NCBI RefSeq assembly: GCF_003815715.1
Contig: NZ_CP033922.1
Coordinates: 3,768,001-3,832,000 of the forward strand
Reading direction: 5' to 3'
DNA: 64,000 nucleotides
From: Chryseobacterium sp. G0162
GTDB taxonomy: Bacteria > Bacteroidota > Bacteroidia > Flavobacteriales > Weeksellaceae
The notes under the pieces are model-generated. The model ran no database searches. It was given only the letters and a program-made list of their open reading frames with translations, and was not told the origin of the DNA. Made by a program: the position numbers and the translations under genes. Each line of letters begins with the position of its first letter. Within the stretch, counting starts at the first letter, position 1. Positions 51,947-61,929 of the stretch are shown here, in pieces.

Positions 51947-54514
51947 ATGAAGAATTACAGGCTTGCACTGTATCTTGGACTAGCCATGGCATCGCCGGCA
52001 GTTCTGGCACAGAAAAAAGACACTGTAAAAACGACCAAGGACAAAACCGAAAAAACAGATCTTTCATCATCAAAAAAGACAAAAAAAATTGACGAACTGA
52101 TTAAGAAAGGGACTTACAAAAAAGGGATTTTCAATACCATTCAGGTAAAAACAGATCTTTATTTTGAAATTCCTGACAGTTTGATGGGACGTCAGTTTTT
52201 GGTAGTGAACAAACTCTCTCAGGTCCCAATGCAGGTAAATGAGGCAGGCCTTAATAAGGGAATGAACTATGAAAATAAGATCATTTCTTTTCACAGGGAC
52301 AGAGTCGCTAAAAAGGTATGGGTGAAAACTTCTGAAGCGAAGGTGTCTTCTCCTAAAAATGATGCTATTACGAAATCTGTTAAAGACAACTTTTCAGAAT
52401 CTGTCATTGAGGTTTTTGATATTGAAGCCCAAAACAGTGATTCTACTTCGGTAGCCATTAAAGTAAATAAGGTTTTTGATGGAAATCAGAAAAGTTTTAA
52501 TGATGTGTTGGCTAATGTAGGTCTTGGTGGTTCAGTAAAATCAAGTCTTTCCTTTATTGAAGGAGTAAAAACATTTCCGGAAAACCTTGTTGTTAAATCT
52601 CAACTGAGTACTTCAGTGAATGAAGGTGGTGTGGATCTTCCGGTAACACTTGGAGTAACCAGCAATCTGGTATTGCTTCCTAAAGTTCCAATGAAACCAA
52701 GGGTGGCAGATGCAAGAGTAGGATTTTTCAGTGAAAAGCATTGGTTCTTTAATGACCAGCAGCAGAAAATGGATGAGAAATTTTTCATCACGCGTTGGAA
52801 TTTAGAGCCTAAAGATGAAGACAAAGAAAAATATCTGAGAGGTGAACTGGTAGAGCCTAAAAAACAGATTGTTTATTATATAGATCCTTCCACACCAAAA
52901 CAATGGCGTGAAAAGATCATTGCAGGAGTTCATGACTGGCAGGTGGCATTCGAGCAGGCAGGGTTCAAAAACGCTGTCATCGCTAAAATGCCGGATGAAA
53001 AAGATGAAGACTTTGATATTGATGATGTAAGATATTCCGTAATCACATACGCTGCTTCTCCTAAGTCTAATGCGATGGGACCATCTGTAGTAGATCCGAG
53101 AAGTGGTGAAATTATTGAAGCAGACATCATTTGGTGGCACAATGTAATGACTTCTCTTCAGGAGTGGATGAGAATTCAGATAGGGCCTATTGATGCTAGA
53201 GCGAGAGGAAATAAATTCAGTGATGAATATATGGGTGAAGCCATTCGTTTTGTATCCTCTCATGAAGTGGGGCATACTTTCGGATTGAAGCACAATATGG
53301 GATCTTCTTTTGCATTCCCGGTAGAATCTCTTCGTTCTAAAGAATTTACCGATAAAATGGGGGGGACAGCTCCTTCTATCATGGATTATGCCCGTTACAA
53401 TTACGTGGCACAGCCGGAAGATGGTGTTACTGCAATCACTCCGAAGATCGGAATCTATGATAAATATGCAATTGAGTGGGGCTACCGTTGGTATCCTGAT
53501 GAATTCGTAGAGAAAAAGGCGCTTAGAAATTTAATAGAAAAGCATGAAGATGATCCATTGTATTTCTATGGTGAACAACAAAGTTACCTGGAAACAATAG
53601 ATCCGCGCTCGCAGTCTGAAGATCTGGGTGATGACGCGATGAAAGCCAGCGAATATGGAATGAAAAACCTAAAAGTTGTAGCCAATAATCTTTTAAAATG
53701 GACCTATGAGGACGGAAAAGATTATACAGATGCAGGAAGGTTATACATGGGCGTTATTGGCCAATGGGATCTGTATACGGGACATGTAATGGCTAATGTA
53801 GGAGGGATTTACCTGAATAATACGGTTTTTGGTAATAAGAAAAAGGCCTATGAAGCAGTTCCCGCTGAAACCCAGAAAAGAGCAGTGGATTATCTGGTTA
53901 AAAACTCGATCAATCTTCCGGAATGGTTATTCTTTAATCCGATTACTGAGAAAACATATTCGGTTAAAAATTCACCTATGGGACCATTTGAGCAGACTCC
54001 ATATACTTTAGCGAGAGGAATGCAGTATGCTAATATCTACTCCCTGTTTATGGATGACAGATTGCTTAGACTCCTTGAGAACGAGTTGAAGCATGAGGTT
54101 TCTGGTTCAAAAGATAAGATCTATACAGTAGAAAACTTATTTGAACAGGTAAGAACAGCCATTTTTAACAAGAAAGGAAGCCTTACGATGCTTGAGAAGA
54201 TGGCACAAAAGAACTACGTGGATGCATTGATTGTTTCGGTGAACAAATTATTCGAAAAAACAGCCGTAAAAACATTGAAGACAGATCAGACATTAAATAT
54301 GCCAATGATCTGCAACTATCATGAAGAAGGTAAAAATCTTAGAAACATCAATTATTCATCCATGAAGAGAGTATCTGAAGTAACAACGTATAAAAGAGCA
54401 GAGCTGCAAAAGGTTCTGAATTTACTGAACAATACCAGATACAGAGGTGATGACGCTTCAAGAGCACATTACACAGATTTAATCATTCGTATTGAAGAGG
54501 CTTTAAACAAATAA
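51947..54514 (+). CDS. Zinc-dependent metalloprotease (DUF5117/DUF4953 type)
   Basis: 855 residues with a signal peptide (MKNYRLALYLGLAMASPAVLAQ); an in-frame ATG at 51929 would add six residues. A Lys/Thr-rich segment follows. The metzincin-like zinc motif is SSHEVGHTFGLKHNMGSSF (His439, His443, His449) with a later SIMDYARYNY Met-turn region. The N-terminal DUF5117 pattern (VQVKTDLYFEIPDSLMGRQFLVVNKLSQVP) and C-terminal helical part fit the family often found beside SusCD pairs. It is first in an operon with SusC (6 bases) and SusD and probably cuts proteins or peptides for import. Confidence 0.9.
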   Translation: MKNYRLALYLGLAMASPAVLAQKKDTVKTTKDKTEKTDLSSSKKTKKIDELIKKGTYKKGIFNTIQVKTDLYFEIPDSLMGRQFLVVNKLSQVPMQVNEAGLNKGMNYENKIISFHRDRVAKKVWVKTSEAKVSSPKNDAITKSVKDNFSESVIEVFDIEAQNSDSTSVAIKVNKVFDGNQKSFNDVLANVGLGGSVKSSLSFIEGVKTFPENLVVKSQLSTSVNEGGVDLPVTLGVTSNLVLLPKVPMKPRVADARVGFFSEKHWFFNDQQQKMDEKFFITRWNLEPKDEDKEKYLRGELVEPKKQIVYYIDPSTPKQWREKIIAGVHDWQVAFEQAGFKNAVIAKMPDEKDEDFDIDDVRYSVITYAASPKSNAMGPSVVDPRSGEIIEADIIWWHNVMTSLQEWMRIQIGPIDARARGNKFSDEYMGEAIRFVSSHEVGHTFGLKHNMGSSFAFPVESLRSKEFTDKMGGTAPSIMDYARYNYVAQPEDGVTAITPKIGIYDKYAIEWGYRWYPDEFVEKKALRNLIEKHEDDPLYFYGEQQSYLETIDPRSQSEDLGDDAMKASEYGMKNLKVVANNLLKWTYEDGKDYTDAGRLYMGVIGQWDLYTGHVMANVGGIYLNNTVFGNKKKAYEAVPAETQKRAVDYLVKNSINLPEWLFFNPITEKTYSVKNSPMGPFEQTPYTLARGMQYANIYSLFMDDRLLRLLENELKHEVSGSKDKIYTVENLFEQVRTAIFNKKGSLTMLEKMAQKNYVDALIVSVNKLFEKTAVKTLKTDQTLNMPMICNYHEEGKNLRNINYSSMKRVSEVTTYKRAELQKVLNLLNNTRYRGDDASRAHYTDLIIRIEEALNK

Positions 54515-54520
54515 ACAGCA

Positions 54521-57500
54521 ATGAAAAAAACTCTAATCCTTTTACCTCTTTTAGCGGCTCAGGTTGCGTTGGCTCAGGAAAAAAAGACCATTACAGGAAA
54601 GATAGAAGACGGTAATACTTCCAGCGTAATTGCAGGAGCATCTATCAAAATAGAAACGCAGTCTGTTTCTACAAAAACTGATCTGGACGGAATTATCGAA
54701 AGTGTATCTGTAGGTACAGTAGCTGATAAGGACGGGAAATTTATACTGGAAATTCCGGTAGGAACTAAATCTATCCTGGTAAGTTCTCCAGGGTACGAAT
54801 CCCGTATCATCCAGATCAATGAAGATAAAACAAACTATATCGTAAGATTGGTTTCTGAAGTTTCAGATAAAAATAAAATTCAGGAAGTAATCATTACGGG
54901 ATATCAGAAAATTGAAAAACGTAAGCAGACTTCAGCGGTTGCTACCGTAAAAATGGATAACATCAGCCAGGCTGGGGTGGCGAGTGTAGACCAGATGCTA
55001 TCCGGGCAGATTGCCGGGGTAGTAGTGACTCCGGAAACAGGGTCTCCGGGTGGGCCTGCAAAGATCAGAATCCGTGGGACAGCTTCTCTGTCTGGACCGC
55101 AGGATCCGCTATGGGTAATTGATGGTCTTCCATTAGAAGGAAATGATGTTCCAAACTTCAGTGATAAAGATAATATTGACCAGCTTCAGAACTTTTCCAT
55201 TGCAGGGTTGAACCCGAATGATATTGAAGATATCACTATTCTGAAAGATGCTGCAGCAACGGCTATTTATGGAGCCAGAGCAGCAAACGGGGTAATTTCC
55301 ATTACCACAAAAAGAGGAAAGAAAGGGAGTATGAGGTTAAACTTCTCTGCGGATACTTTCGTAACTGCCCGTCCTGATTTTGAAAAATTAAACCTGATGA
55401 ATGCATCAGAGAAAGTAGATCTTGAATTGATGCTTGCCCAGCGTGCAGATCTTACTTACCGTGCAGATAAAGGAGAGGTGATGAGAATTTTAACTCAGAA
55501 TAACCAGCTTAATGATTTTAGAACTGGTGGTCTGGGAGCTTTAAGTCCATTGACTCTTAACCAAATCAATGCGTTAAGAAACAATACCACTGATTGGGGA
55601 AAACTGTTATACAGAAATGCCATCAATAAACAGTATGGAGTAAGTATTTCCGGAGGTGGAGAAACTTCAGATTACTATTTCTCTTTAGGGTATTATGATG
55701 AAGAAGGAACAACGATTGGTACAGGATTTAAGCGTTATAACCTTACTTTAAAGAATAATTATAAGTTAAGCGATAAATTAACGGCTGGGATCTCTGTTTT
55801 CGGGACTCAAAGTGAGAAAGAATCATTTATGACGGATGCAGATGCTGCTGCAAGCCCTATTAATTATTCAAGAAATGCCAATCCGTACATGAATCCGTTT
55901 AATCCGGATGGAAGCTACAGATATGATAAAGATATCGATGGTTTTGCAGATACTTATATTCCTTTCAACTTCCTTGAAGAAAGACAGAATACAAGTTATA
56001 CGCTGAAAAACCATTCATTAAAGGCGATTTTGGATTTAGAATATAAAGTTTCAAAAAATCTGAAATTCACGTCTCAATTAGGTATTCAGTATGATACTAA
56101 CAAGACTGAAAAATATGCCGGACAAGAGACGTATTTTACCAGAAAGATGAAGGAGGCAACCCGTTATTATAAAGACGGTGGATATAAATATTTTCTGCCT
56201 GCCGGAGATATCAAACAAAACTGGGATAATGATTTCTTCCAATACAACTGGAAATTACAGGGAACTTACAGTACGAAAATCAATTCTGTACATGAAATTG
56301 ATTTGATGGCAGGAACGGAGCTTCGTAAAACGGAAGATAACACAACGCTTACCAGAGCTTTTGGATATAACAAAAATACAAGAACAGCAACTCCAATTGC
56401 TTTCCCAAGTGCTAATTTCGCTGCTGAAAAGAAGTATGAAACATACCGCGAAATGCCACCTGTAGAGAATGCATATGCTTCTATGTTTGCTACAGCATCC
56501 TATACTTACGATCAGAAATATACTTTCTTCGGAAGTGTAAGATATGACGGGACGAACTTATTTGGAGTTAACAAAAAGTATAAATATCTTCCAATATGGG
56601 CTGTTTCCGGTTCATGGCTGGTAACGAAGGAGAATTTCATGCAGAATGTAACACCTGTTTCCAACCTGAGATTGAGAGCGTCTTATGGTCTACAGGGAAA
56701 TATTGACCGTAATACTTCGCCTTTCTTTATTGGGGAATACAATTATGCGAATATTCTTCCGGGAATGAGAGAAGATGTCATCAATGTGATCAGTCCGCCA
56801 AATGATAAACTTCGTTGGGAAAAAACAACCAATGTCAACTTTGGTCTTGATTTAGGATTATTCAAAAACCGAATTAACCTTACTGCTGATGTATACAGCA
56901 GAAAAGGAACGGATATGATCAGTATGAAAGAAACTCCTCTTGAATCAGGTTTTGAGTATACCATGATGAACTGGGGAAGCCTTACGAACAAAGGTTTTGA
57001 ATTGGCGTTATCTACAAGAAACATCGATAAAGAAAACTTCAAATGGTCTACTACCATCAACTTTGCTCACAATAAGAGTAGAGTATTGAGTGAACAGCCT
57101 CGTGATAATGCGATGTTGCCATCTAGAGAGGGACTTCCTGTAAATGCCATTTTTGCTTTAAAAACAGCTGGGATGGATGCTTCAGGAAACCCATTATTCT
57201 GGAGAGGAAATGAAAAGGTATCTGCTGAAGATTTCTTCAAACTATATGATGTATATGCAGACTTCCTGCCAGGGCAGTTCGTAGATACAAAATTAACAAA
57301 TGAAGAACTGAGAAATCTGTTTACTTATGTAGGAGACAGGGATCCTAAGTTTACAGGAGGAATCATCAACAACTTTAAAGTTAAGAATTTTGACCTTACT
57401 GTTTCTGCAACATTCAATTTTAAGCAGACGGTAATGCGTAGTCCTTCTTACAGAGGAATGGAGCTGGACAGAGGAAGAAATTATACAAGAGAAATCTATG

Positions 57501-57853
57501 AAGCCGGAGGTTCATTACCAGGAATTACAAGTCCTGATATGGATGCCAATCCAAATGGCTGGATGGCTAATAAATGGTTTGCAGGGAACCGTTCCAATAC
57601 GTATGGATTGCTTGATGTATGGGCAAAGGAAATCAGTTATGTAAGAATCAGCAGTATCCGTCTGGGCTATACGCTTCCAAAAGAGTTTACGGCACCTATG
57701 GGAATCAGCAGTTTGAGACTGAGTGTGGAAGGACGTAACCTATTTGTATTTAGTAATGGATACAAAGGATATTTTGATCCGGAAACGTATGGTAATATTT
57801 ATGCACAGCCTATTGCTAAATCTGTGACAGTAGGATTTAATGTTTCTTTTTAA
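54521..57853 (+). CDS. SusC-family TonB-linked outer-membrane protein (pair 3)
   Basis: 1110 residues. Signal peptide (MKKTLILLPLLAAQVALAQ), then a full carboxypeptidase-D-regulatory-like domain at about 20-110 (KTITGKIEDGNTSSVIAGASIKIE, DKDGKFILEIPVGTKSILVSSPGYE), which pairs 1 and 2 lack. Plug features follow (IQEVIITGYQKIEKRKQTSA, IRIRGTASLSGPQDPLWVIDGLPL, PNDIEDITILKDAAATAIYGARAANGVISITTKRGKKG). The barrel ends TVGFNVSF. Upstream metalloprotease and downstream SusD suggest import of peptides. Confidence 0.93.
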   Translation: MKKTLILLPLLAAQVALAQEKKTITGKIEDGNTSSVIAGASIKIETQSVSTKTDLDGIIESVSVGTVADKDGKFILEIPVGTKSILVSSPGYESRIIQINEDKTNYIVRLVSEVSDKNKIQEVIITGYQKIEKRKQTSAVATVKMDNISQAGVASVDQMLSGQIAGVVVTPETGSPGGPAKIRIRGTASLSGPQDPLWVIDGLPLEGNDVPNFSDKDNIDQLQNFSIAGLNPNDIEDITILKDAAATAIYGARAANGVISITTKRGKKGSMRLNFSADTFVTARPDFEKLNLMNASEKVDLELMLAQRADLTYRADKGEVMRILTQNNQLNDFRTGGLGALSPLTLNQINALRNNTTDWGKLLYRNAINKQYGVSISGGGETSDYYFSLGYYDEEGTTIGTGFKRYNLTLKNNYKLSDKLTAGISVFGTQSEKESFMTDADAAASPINYSRNANPYMNPFNPDGSYRYDKDIDGFADTYIPFNFLEERQNTSYTLKNHSLKAILDLEYKVSKNLKFTSQLGIQYDTNKTEKYAGQETYFTRKMKEATRYYKDGGYKYFLPAGDIKQNWDNDFFQYNWKLQGTYSTKINSVHEIDLMAGTELRKTEDNTTLTRAFGYNKNTRTATPIAFPSANFAAEKKYETYREMPPVENAYASMFATASYTYDQKYTFFGSVRYDGTNLFGVNKKYKYLPIWAVSGSWLVTKENFMQNVTPVSNLRLRASYGLQGNIDRNTSPFFIGEYNYANILPGMREDVINVISPPNDKLRWEKTTNVNFGLDLGLFKNRINLTADVYSRKGTDMISMKETPLESGFEYTMMNWGSLTNKGFELALSTRNIDKENFKWSTTINFAHNKSRVLSEQPRDNAMLPSREGLPVNAIFALKTAGMDASGNPLFWRGNEKVSAEDFFKLYDVYADFLPGQFVDTKLTNEELRNLFTYVGDRDPKFTGGIINNFKVKNFDLTVSATFNFKQTVMRSPSYRGMELDRGRNYTREIYEAGGSLPGITSPDMDANPNGWMANKWFAGNRSNTYGLLDVWAKEISYVRISSIRLGYTLPKEFTAPMGISSLRLSVEGRNLFVFSNGYKGYFDPETYGNIYAQPIAKSVTVGFNVSF

Positions 57854-57864
57854 AACTTGAAAAA

Positions 57865-59184
57865 ATGAAAAAAATAACAACTATTATAGCATTGGCCATT
57901 ATCAGTTTTACCTCTGTAGGATGTGACAGATTTTTGGATATTCAGCCAGAAGGAAAAGTAATTCCAACCAATGTTGAAGATTACCGTAAGGTTCTTACCT
58001 CAGCGTATGCAAAATATCCTAACCACAAATCTTTGTCAGTTCTTCGTACTGATGAGATAACGATCAACGAAAATATCAGTGATTTCAATGTTTATCGTGA
58101 AATTGCGATGTGGAAAGATGCGAATAATGATTCCGCAACGGCAGAATTTCCATGGGTGAGATTTTATTCAGTAATTTTTTACCTGAATCAGATCATTAAC
58201 GAAGGCGTTAAAACAATGGCAGATTCTCCTGAGAAACAGCAAATTCTTGCAGAAGCCTATGCATTGCGTGCTTATACCTATTTTGATATGGTTAATCTGT
58301 ATGCAAAACCGTACAATAGTGCTACAGCTTCTACAGACAGAGGTATTCCTATCAATCTTGAAATGGATATTGAAGCTGTATTAAAGCCATCCAGCGTACA
58401 GGAAGTTTATAATCTGATTCATGCAGATATGAGTAAGGCAGAAGGTCTTATGGTAGAGCAGAAGCAGACTGCGGGTATCAACTATAGATTCTCTAAAATT
58501 GCATTAATGGCTTTACAGGCCAGAACAGCTCTTTATCAAAGTGACTGGAACAAAGCTTTGTATTATGCAGAACAGGCATTAGCTATGAAAGGGGATTTGG
58601 TTGACCTGAATACAAGTGCTACTGCACCTCATCATTATATGTCTGTAGAATCTATTATGGCGTTGGATGATGTATTTGACAGTGCAGCACAGAACTTATC
58701 TTTTGCCTCTTCTGAACTGATCTCAAAATTTAATAGCAATACAGATAAAAGGTTTAAACTTTCTTTTGAAAAAAATGGAAGTCAGTATAAGATCATCAAA
58801 AAAGGAAGTTCAGAATTTAAGGTATCTTTCAGAACTACAGAAATGTATTTTATAAAATCTGAAGCTTTACTGAAATTGAATAAACTTGATGAAGCAAAAC
58901 AAACGTTATTAAAAGTTCTTAAAAACAGATATACTCCGGAAGGATATACTACTGTTCAGAATACGATAACCTCAATGAATGCTGCAGACTTTATGAGTTT
59001 CATCCTTGATGAAAGAACCAGAGAGTTTGCTGTAGAAGGGCACAGATGGTTTGATCTGAGAAGAGCCAACCAGAAAGAAATTAAACATACCATTAACGGT
59101 AAGGACTATATTCTTCAGCAGAATGATCCGAGATATACGATAGAATATCCAATGAGTGCGAAGAAGAATAATCCTAATTTATAA
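57865..59184 (+). CDS. SusD-family nutrient-binding lipoprotein (pair 3)
   Basis: 439 residues, lipoprotein signal with Cys20 in FTSVGCDRFLDIQPEGKVIP, the classic SusD opening. Other segments are EAYALRAYTYFDMVNLYAKPY, EMYFIKSEALLKLN and FILDERTREFAVEGHRWFDLRRANQ. Starts 11 bases after its SusC; followed by a strong terminator that closes the operon. Confidence 0.92.
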   Translation: MKKITTIIALAIISFTSVGCDRFLDIQPEGKVIPTNVEDYRKVLTSAYAKYPNHKSLSVLRTDEITINENISDFNVYREIAMWKDANNDSATAEFPWVRFYSVIFYLNQIINEGVKTMADSPEKQQILAEAYALRAYTYFDMVNLYAKPYNSATASTDRGIPINLEMDIEAVLKPSSVQEVYNLIHADMSKAEGLMVEQKQTAGINYRFSKIALMALQARTALYQSDWNKALYYAEQALAMKGDLVDLNTSATAPHHYMSVESIMALDDVFDSAAQNLSFASSELISKFNSNTDKRFKLSFEKNGSQYKIIKKGSSEFKVSFRTTEMYFIKSEALLKLNKLDEAKQTLLKVLKNRYTPEGYTTVQNTITSMNAADFMSFILDERTREFAVEGHRWFDLRRANQKEIKHTINGKDYILQQNDPRYTIEYPMSAKKNNPNL

Positions 59185-59207
59185 CATATTCATATTAACA
59201 ACCCCTG

Positions 59208-59243
59208 AAACCGCTAGAGCTTAATCGTTCTAGCGGTTTTTTT
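59208..59243 (+). terminator. Intrinsic terminator closing the protease-SusCD operon
   Basis: AAACCGCTAGA (59208-59218) pairs with TCTAGCGGTTT (59229-59239), 11 bp, followed by T residues. The next gene's -7 box begins at 59245, directly after it. Confidence 0.9.
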
Positions 59244-59244
59244 G

Positions 59245-59252
59245 TACTTTTG
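59245..59252 (+). promoter_or_regulatory. -7 box immediately ahead of the LytTR regulator
   Basis: TACTTTTG matches TAnnTTTG. Its end lies only 5 bases before the ATG at 59258, so transcription from it would give a leaderless or nearly leaderless mRNA. The region where a -33 box should lie is taken up by the terminator stem. Confidence 0.4.
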
Positions 59253-59257
59253 CATTT

Positions 59258-60025
59258 ATGAAAATTGCCATTATAGAAGATGAATTGCTGGCTGTTAATT
59301 ATCTGAAAGATCTTTTGGATAAACAAAGCATCGTTCCTGTTACGGAAGTCGTAGTTCTTCGTTCCAAAAAAAAGGCAATAGACTTCTTTGAAAATGATGC
59401 TGCCGATCTTATTTTTATGGATATTCATCTTGGTGACGGGATGAGTCTGGAGATCTTTGAACAGGTAGAACTTTTTACTCCTATTATTTTTATTACGGCA
59501 TTTGATGAATATGCAATGCGCGTTTTCAAGCATTTTACAATAGATTATCTACTAAAGCCTTTTGAGGAGGAAGATCTTCATCAGGCATTGCAGAAATTTG
59601 TTTCCATCAGGAATAATTTTGACCCTGAACCTGTATTGAAATCTATTTCCACGTTACGTCAGGGAGACGATGCTGAAGTGATGAAACGTTTTATGGTAAG
59701 AGAAGGAAATAAACTGAAGCCTGTAGATGAACAAAATACAGCTTATTTCTTTGCATCCGGGAAATACCTTTTCCTGACAACAATGGATAACCAAACCTAT
59801 ATTTATGATGATACCATCAAGGATATTATCCAAAAGTTGAATCCTCAGGTTTTCTTTAAAGTAAACCGTAAGTTTATTATCAATAAAGAAGCGATTACAG
59901 AAATTATCAAACATTCTAGCCAGAAAGTAGAATTAAAACTTTCTCCGAAACCGGAAGTGAGCGCTGAGGTATTTATCAGTAAAATGCAGATTACAGAATG
60001 TCTGAATTGGCTTAAGAATCAGTAA
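59258..60025 (+). CDS. LytTR-family response regulator
   Basis: 255 residues. Receiver domain at 1-120 (acidic pair ED at 8-9, Asp55 in FMDIHLGDG, ITAFDEYAMRVFKHFTIDYLLKPF). LytTR DNA-binding domain at about 145-250 (KRFMVREGNKLKPVDEQNTAYFFASGKYLFL, FFKVNRKFIINKEAI). It is the natural partner of the LytS-type kinase at 50232 and likely controls the operon between them; this pairing is inferred from position and family. Confidence 0.92.
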   Translation: MKIAIIEDELLAVNYLKDLLDKQSIVPVTEVVVLRSKKKAIDFFENDAADLIFMDIHLGDGMSLEIFEQVELFTPIIFITAFDEYAMRVFKHFTIDYLLKPFEEEDLHQALQKFVSIRNNFDPEPVLKSISTLRQGDDAEVMKRFMVREGNKLKPVDEQNTAYFFASGKYLFLTTMDNQTYIYDDTIKDIIQKLNPQVFFKVNRKFIINKEAITEIIKHSSQKVELKLSPKPEVSAEVFISKMQITECLNWLKNQ

Positions 60026-60240
60026 AGACTCTAAGATTGATGCTGGAATAGGGAAGTTCTTGTAATAAGAATACATTTTTAAGTTCTTTTTATATTGTCA
60101 TAAATCCTTTTTTGAATTTTCAAGATTTGTCCTTCTTACGAAGGAAGAATCTCAATGTCCCATTTCCAGTTTCTCTACTTTTCCCTATCCATTTTTTTCG
60201 TATTTTCCCTACTTAAAACTAATTGTTTAAACAAGGAACT

Positions 60241-61701
60241 ATGAAAATATATGTATTGCTTACTTTAATGCTTTCGGGGGTAGTATTTTCACAAAAGATA
60301 CAGCTGAAAAAAGATAAGATTCTCTTCAATGAAAAGGAAGTAGGAATCCTGAAATCACCTTACAGAGACCATTTTGAGTTTTATAATCTGGCTAATGAAA
60401 AAGTTTTTGATGCAGACTTAAAAGGAGTTACCCTGGCAAAAGAGCAATTTTTATATTACCTGGATATGAAATCAGCAGACGGAAAAACCACCCAGATTCC
60501 TTATGAAGTATTGGTTACCTCATTTAAGGTAGATAGAATTGTAGCTTATCAATTGGCCGTAAAATATCACCTTTTCAATGAAAATGGTTTTGATAAAGCC
60601 GAATTGGAGAAGTTCTTTAGTACTCCGAGAGAAAATTTGGGCGACAAATACCTGGCTGCAAAAACCAACAGTATTGCTGAAGATAATGCGAGAAAAAGCA
60701 GACTTGACAATATCAGAAGCCTCTATAATCCGAGAATGGGATCAAACGGAGAAATTCTCATCAATAGTAGAGGCTATCAGTCTAAAATTATTGGGTATTC
60801 AAAAGCGTTTAACTGTGTAGGATTCAATAATACAGGATCCTGTCTGGAAGTGACTGATCTGGATGGTGTGAAGGTGGCTTCTATGTATCAGACTAATCAG
60901 GGATTAAAAACTTATTTGGTAAAAACCTTTGATAATAATGAATTTACCTTTACAGCTACAAGACCTTATGCGCCTTCAGATTATGCATTTATCAATGAGT
61001 TTGTTGCCAATCTTTTTATTGAAGGCTATACGCTTGAACATCAGGCTTACTATAAAAATCAGGAACTTCATCAGGCAAAAATGAATGATGCTGTCAATCG
61101 AAGTATTAATTTATATGATGTTCCTGGATATGTGGTGGAGAAATCAGGAAAGAAAACAGAAGGAGCCATTACCATCTGGTTTGAAATGCTGGATCCGGAA
61201 AGAACCGGCCAAAAATTACCTCAGGATGGAGCCGACAAGTTTGGTCAAAGGGTAACTGTAAAGAAAAAGCTTCCAGGAATGAATAGTATGGCTACCAAAG
61301 TATATGATGCCGATTCAGGAGTACATTTTTGTGTTTCCCCCAATGGAAATGAAGAATGTTACTACGGACTGGATGTAAAAGGAGAGTTCATGAAGAAAAT
61401 GCAGAATTATGGAAGTCTGTATGGTAATAATTCCTATTTCTACAGATTGGTAGCAAAAGAGAATAAGATTATGCTCCTTCAGGATCCTGTGGAGCATCAG
61501 AAATATGTCATCAAAACAGATTTGCAGCCTAAAGGGCAAATGTTGGACAACAGATCCAATGATAAACTATCTGAAAAGCTGGCAGACTATCTTAAAGATT
61601 GTAAGTCTGTTTCTGACCAGCTTAAAAGTGAAAATCTTGATCTTAAAAACGAACAAAATCTGATACAGATTATTTCGGACTATAGTAAATGTAAGAAGTA
61701 A
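60241..61701 (+). CDS. Exported protein of unknown function
   Basis: 486 residues with a signal peptide (MKIYVLLTLMLSGVVFSQ). No family recognised. The N-terminal 60 residues (IQLKKDKILFNEKEVGILKSPYRDHFEFYNLANEKVFDADLKG) look like small beta-strands of a repeat found in other Chryseobacterium exported proteins; the middle is mixed. Pairs of Cys occur at FNCVGFNNTGSCLEV, HFCVSPNGNEECYYG and near the end (KDCKSV, SKCKK), suggesting disulfides. ATG 60241 starts the leader; an in-frame TTG at 60223 is rejected. It follows the LytTR gene by 215 bases and has its own terminator. Confidence 0.65.
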   Translation: MKIYVLLTLMLSGVVFSQKIQLKKDKILFNEKEVGILKSPYRDHFEFYNLANEKVFDADLKGVTLAKEQFLYYLDMKSADGKTTQIPYEVLVTSFKVDRIVAYQLAVKYHLFNENGFDKAELEKFFSTPRENLGDKYLAAKTNSIAEDNARKSRLDNIRSLYNPRMGSNGEILINSRGYQSKIIGYSKAFNCVGFNNTGSCLEVTDLDGVKVASMYQTNQGLKTYLVKTFDNNEFTFTATRPYAPSDYAFINEFVANLFIEGYTLEHQAYYKNQELHQAKMNDAVNRSINLYDVPGYVVEKSGKKTEGAITIWFEMLDPERTGQKLPQDGADKFGQRVTVKKKLPGMNSMATKVYDADSGVHFCVSPNGNEECYYGLDVKGEFMKKMQNYGSLYGNNSYFYRLVAKENKIMLLQDPVEHQKYVIKTDLQPKGQMLDNRSNDKLSEKLADYLKDCKSVSDQLKSENLDLKNEQNLIQIISDYSKCKK

Positions 61702-61720
61702 CTGAATACAGAAATAAATA

Positions 61721-61764
61721 AATCCGGCAATAGAATGGTAAGTCTGTTGCCGGATTCTTGTTTT
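61721..61764 (+). terminator. Intrinsic terminator after the unknown exported protein
   Basis: AATCCGGCAA (61721-61730) pairs with TTGCCGGATT (61747-61756), loop of 16, followed by CTTGTTTT. Confidence 0.85.
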
Positions 61765-61870
61765 AATGATAGAGTAGAAACTTTCTAATTTCCCTCTTCC
61801 ACCATTATTAAATAGCCAGTTTCGGTGAGTCCTGCTTCTGTGATTAAATTTTTTCGAAAAAAATATATTG

Positions 61871-61904
61871 CGTCAAGTTTTGACGTTAAAGACCTATACT
61901 TTTG
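61871..61904 (+). promoter_or_regulatory. Palindromic promoter, copy 1
   Basis: CGTCAAGTTTTGACG at 61871-61885 is a perfect inverted repeat (CGTCAA, GTT, TTGACG). Its TTTG (61879-61882) can act as -33 box, followed after 14 bases by TACTTTTG (61897-61904). The whole arrangement recurs 171 bases downstream at identical spacing. It reads into a 24-codon ORF at 61930. Confidence 0.7.
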
Positions 61905-61929
61905 CTTTAGAATTAAACAACAAGCTATA

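Noticed and set aside
52802..53293. 163-residue minus-strand frame inside the metalloprotease gene
   Set aside because: Fully covered by a well-supported gene on the other strand; mirror frame of conserved codons.
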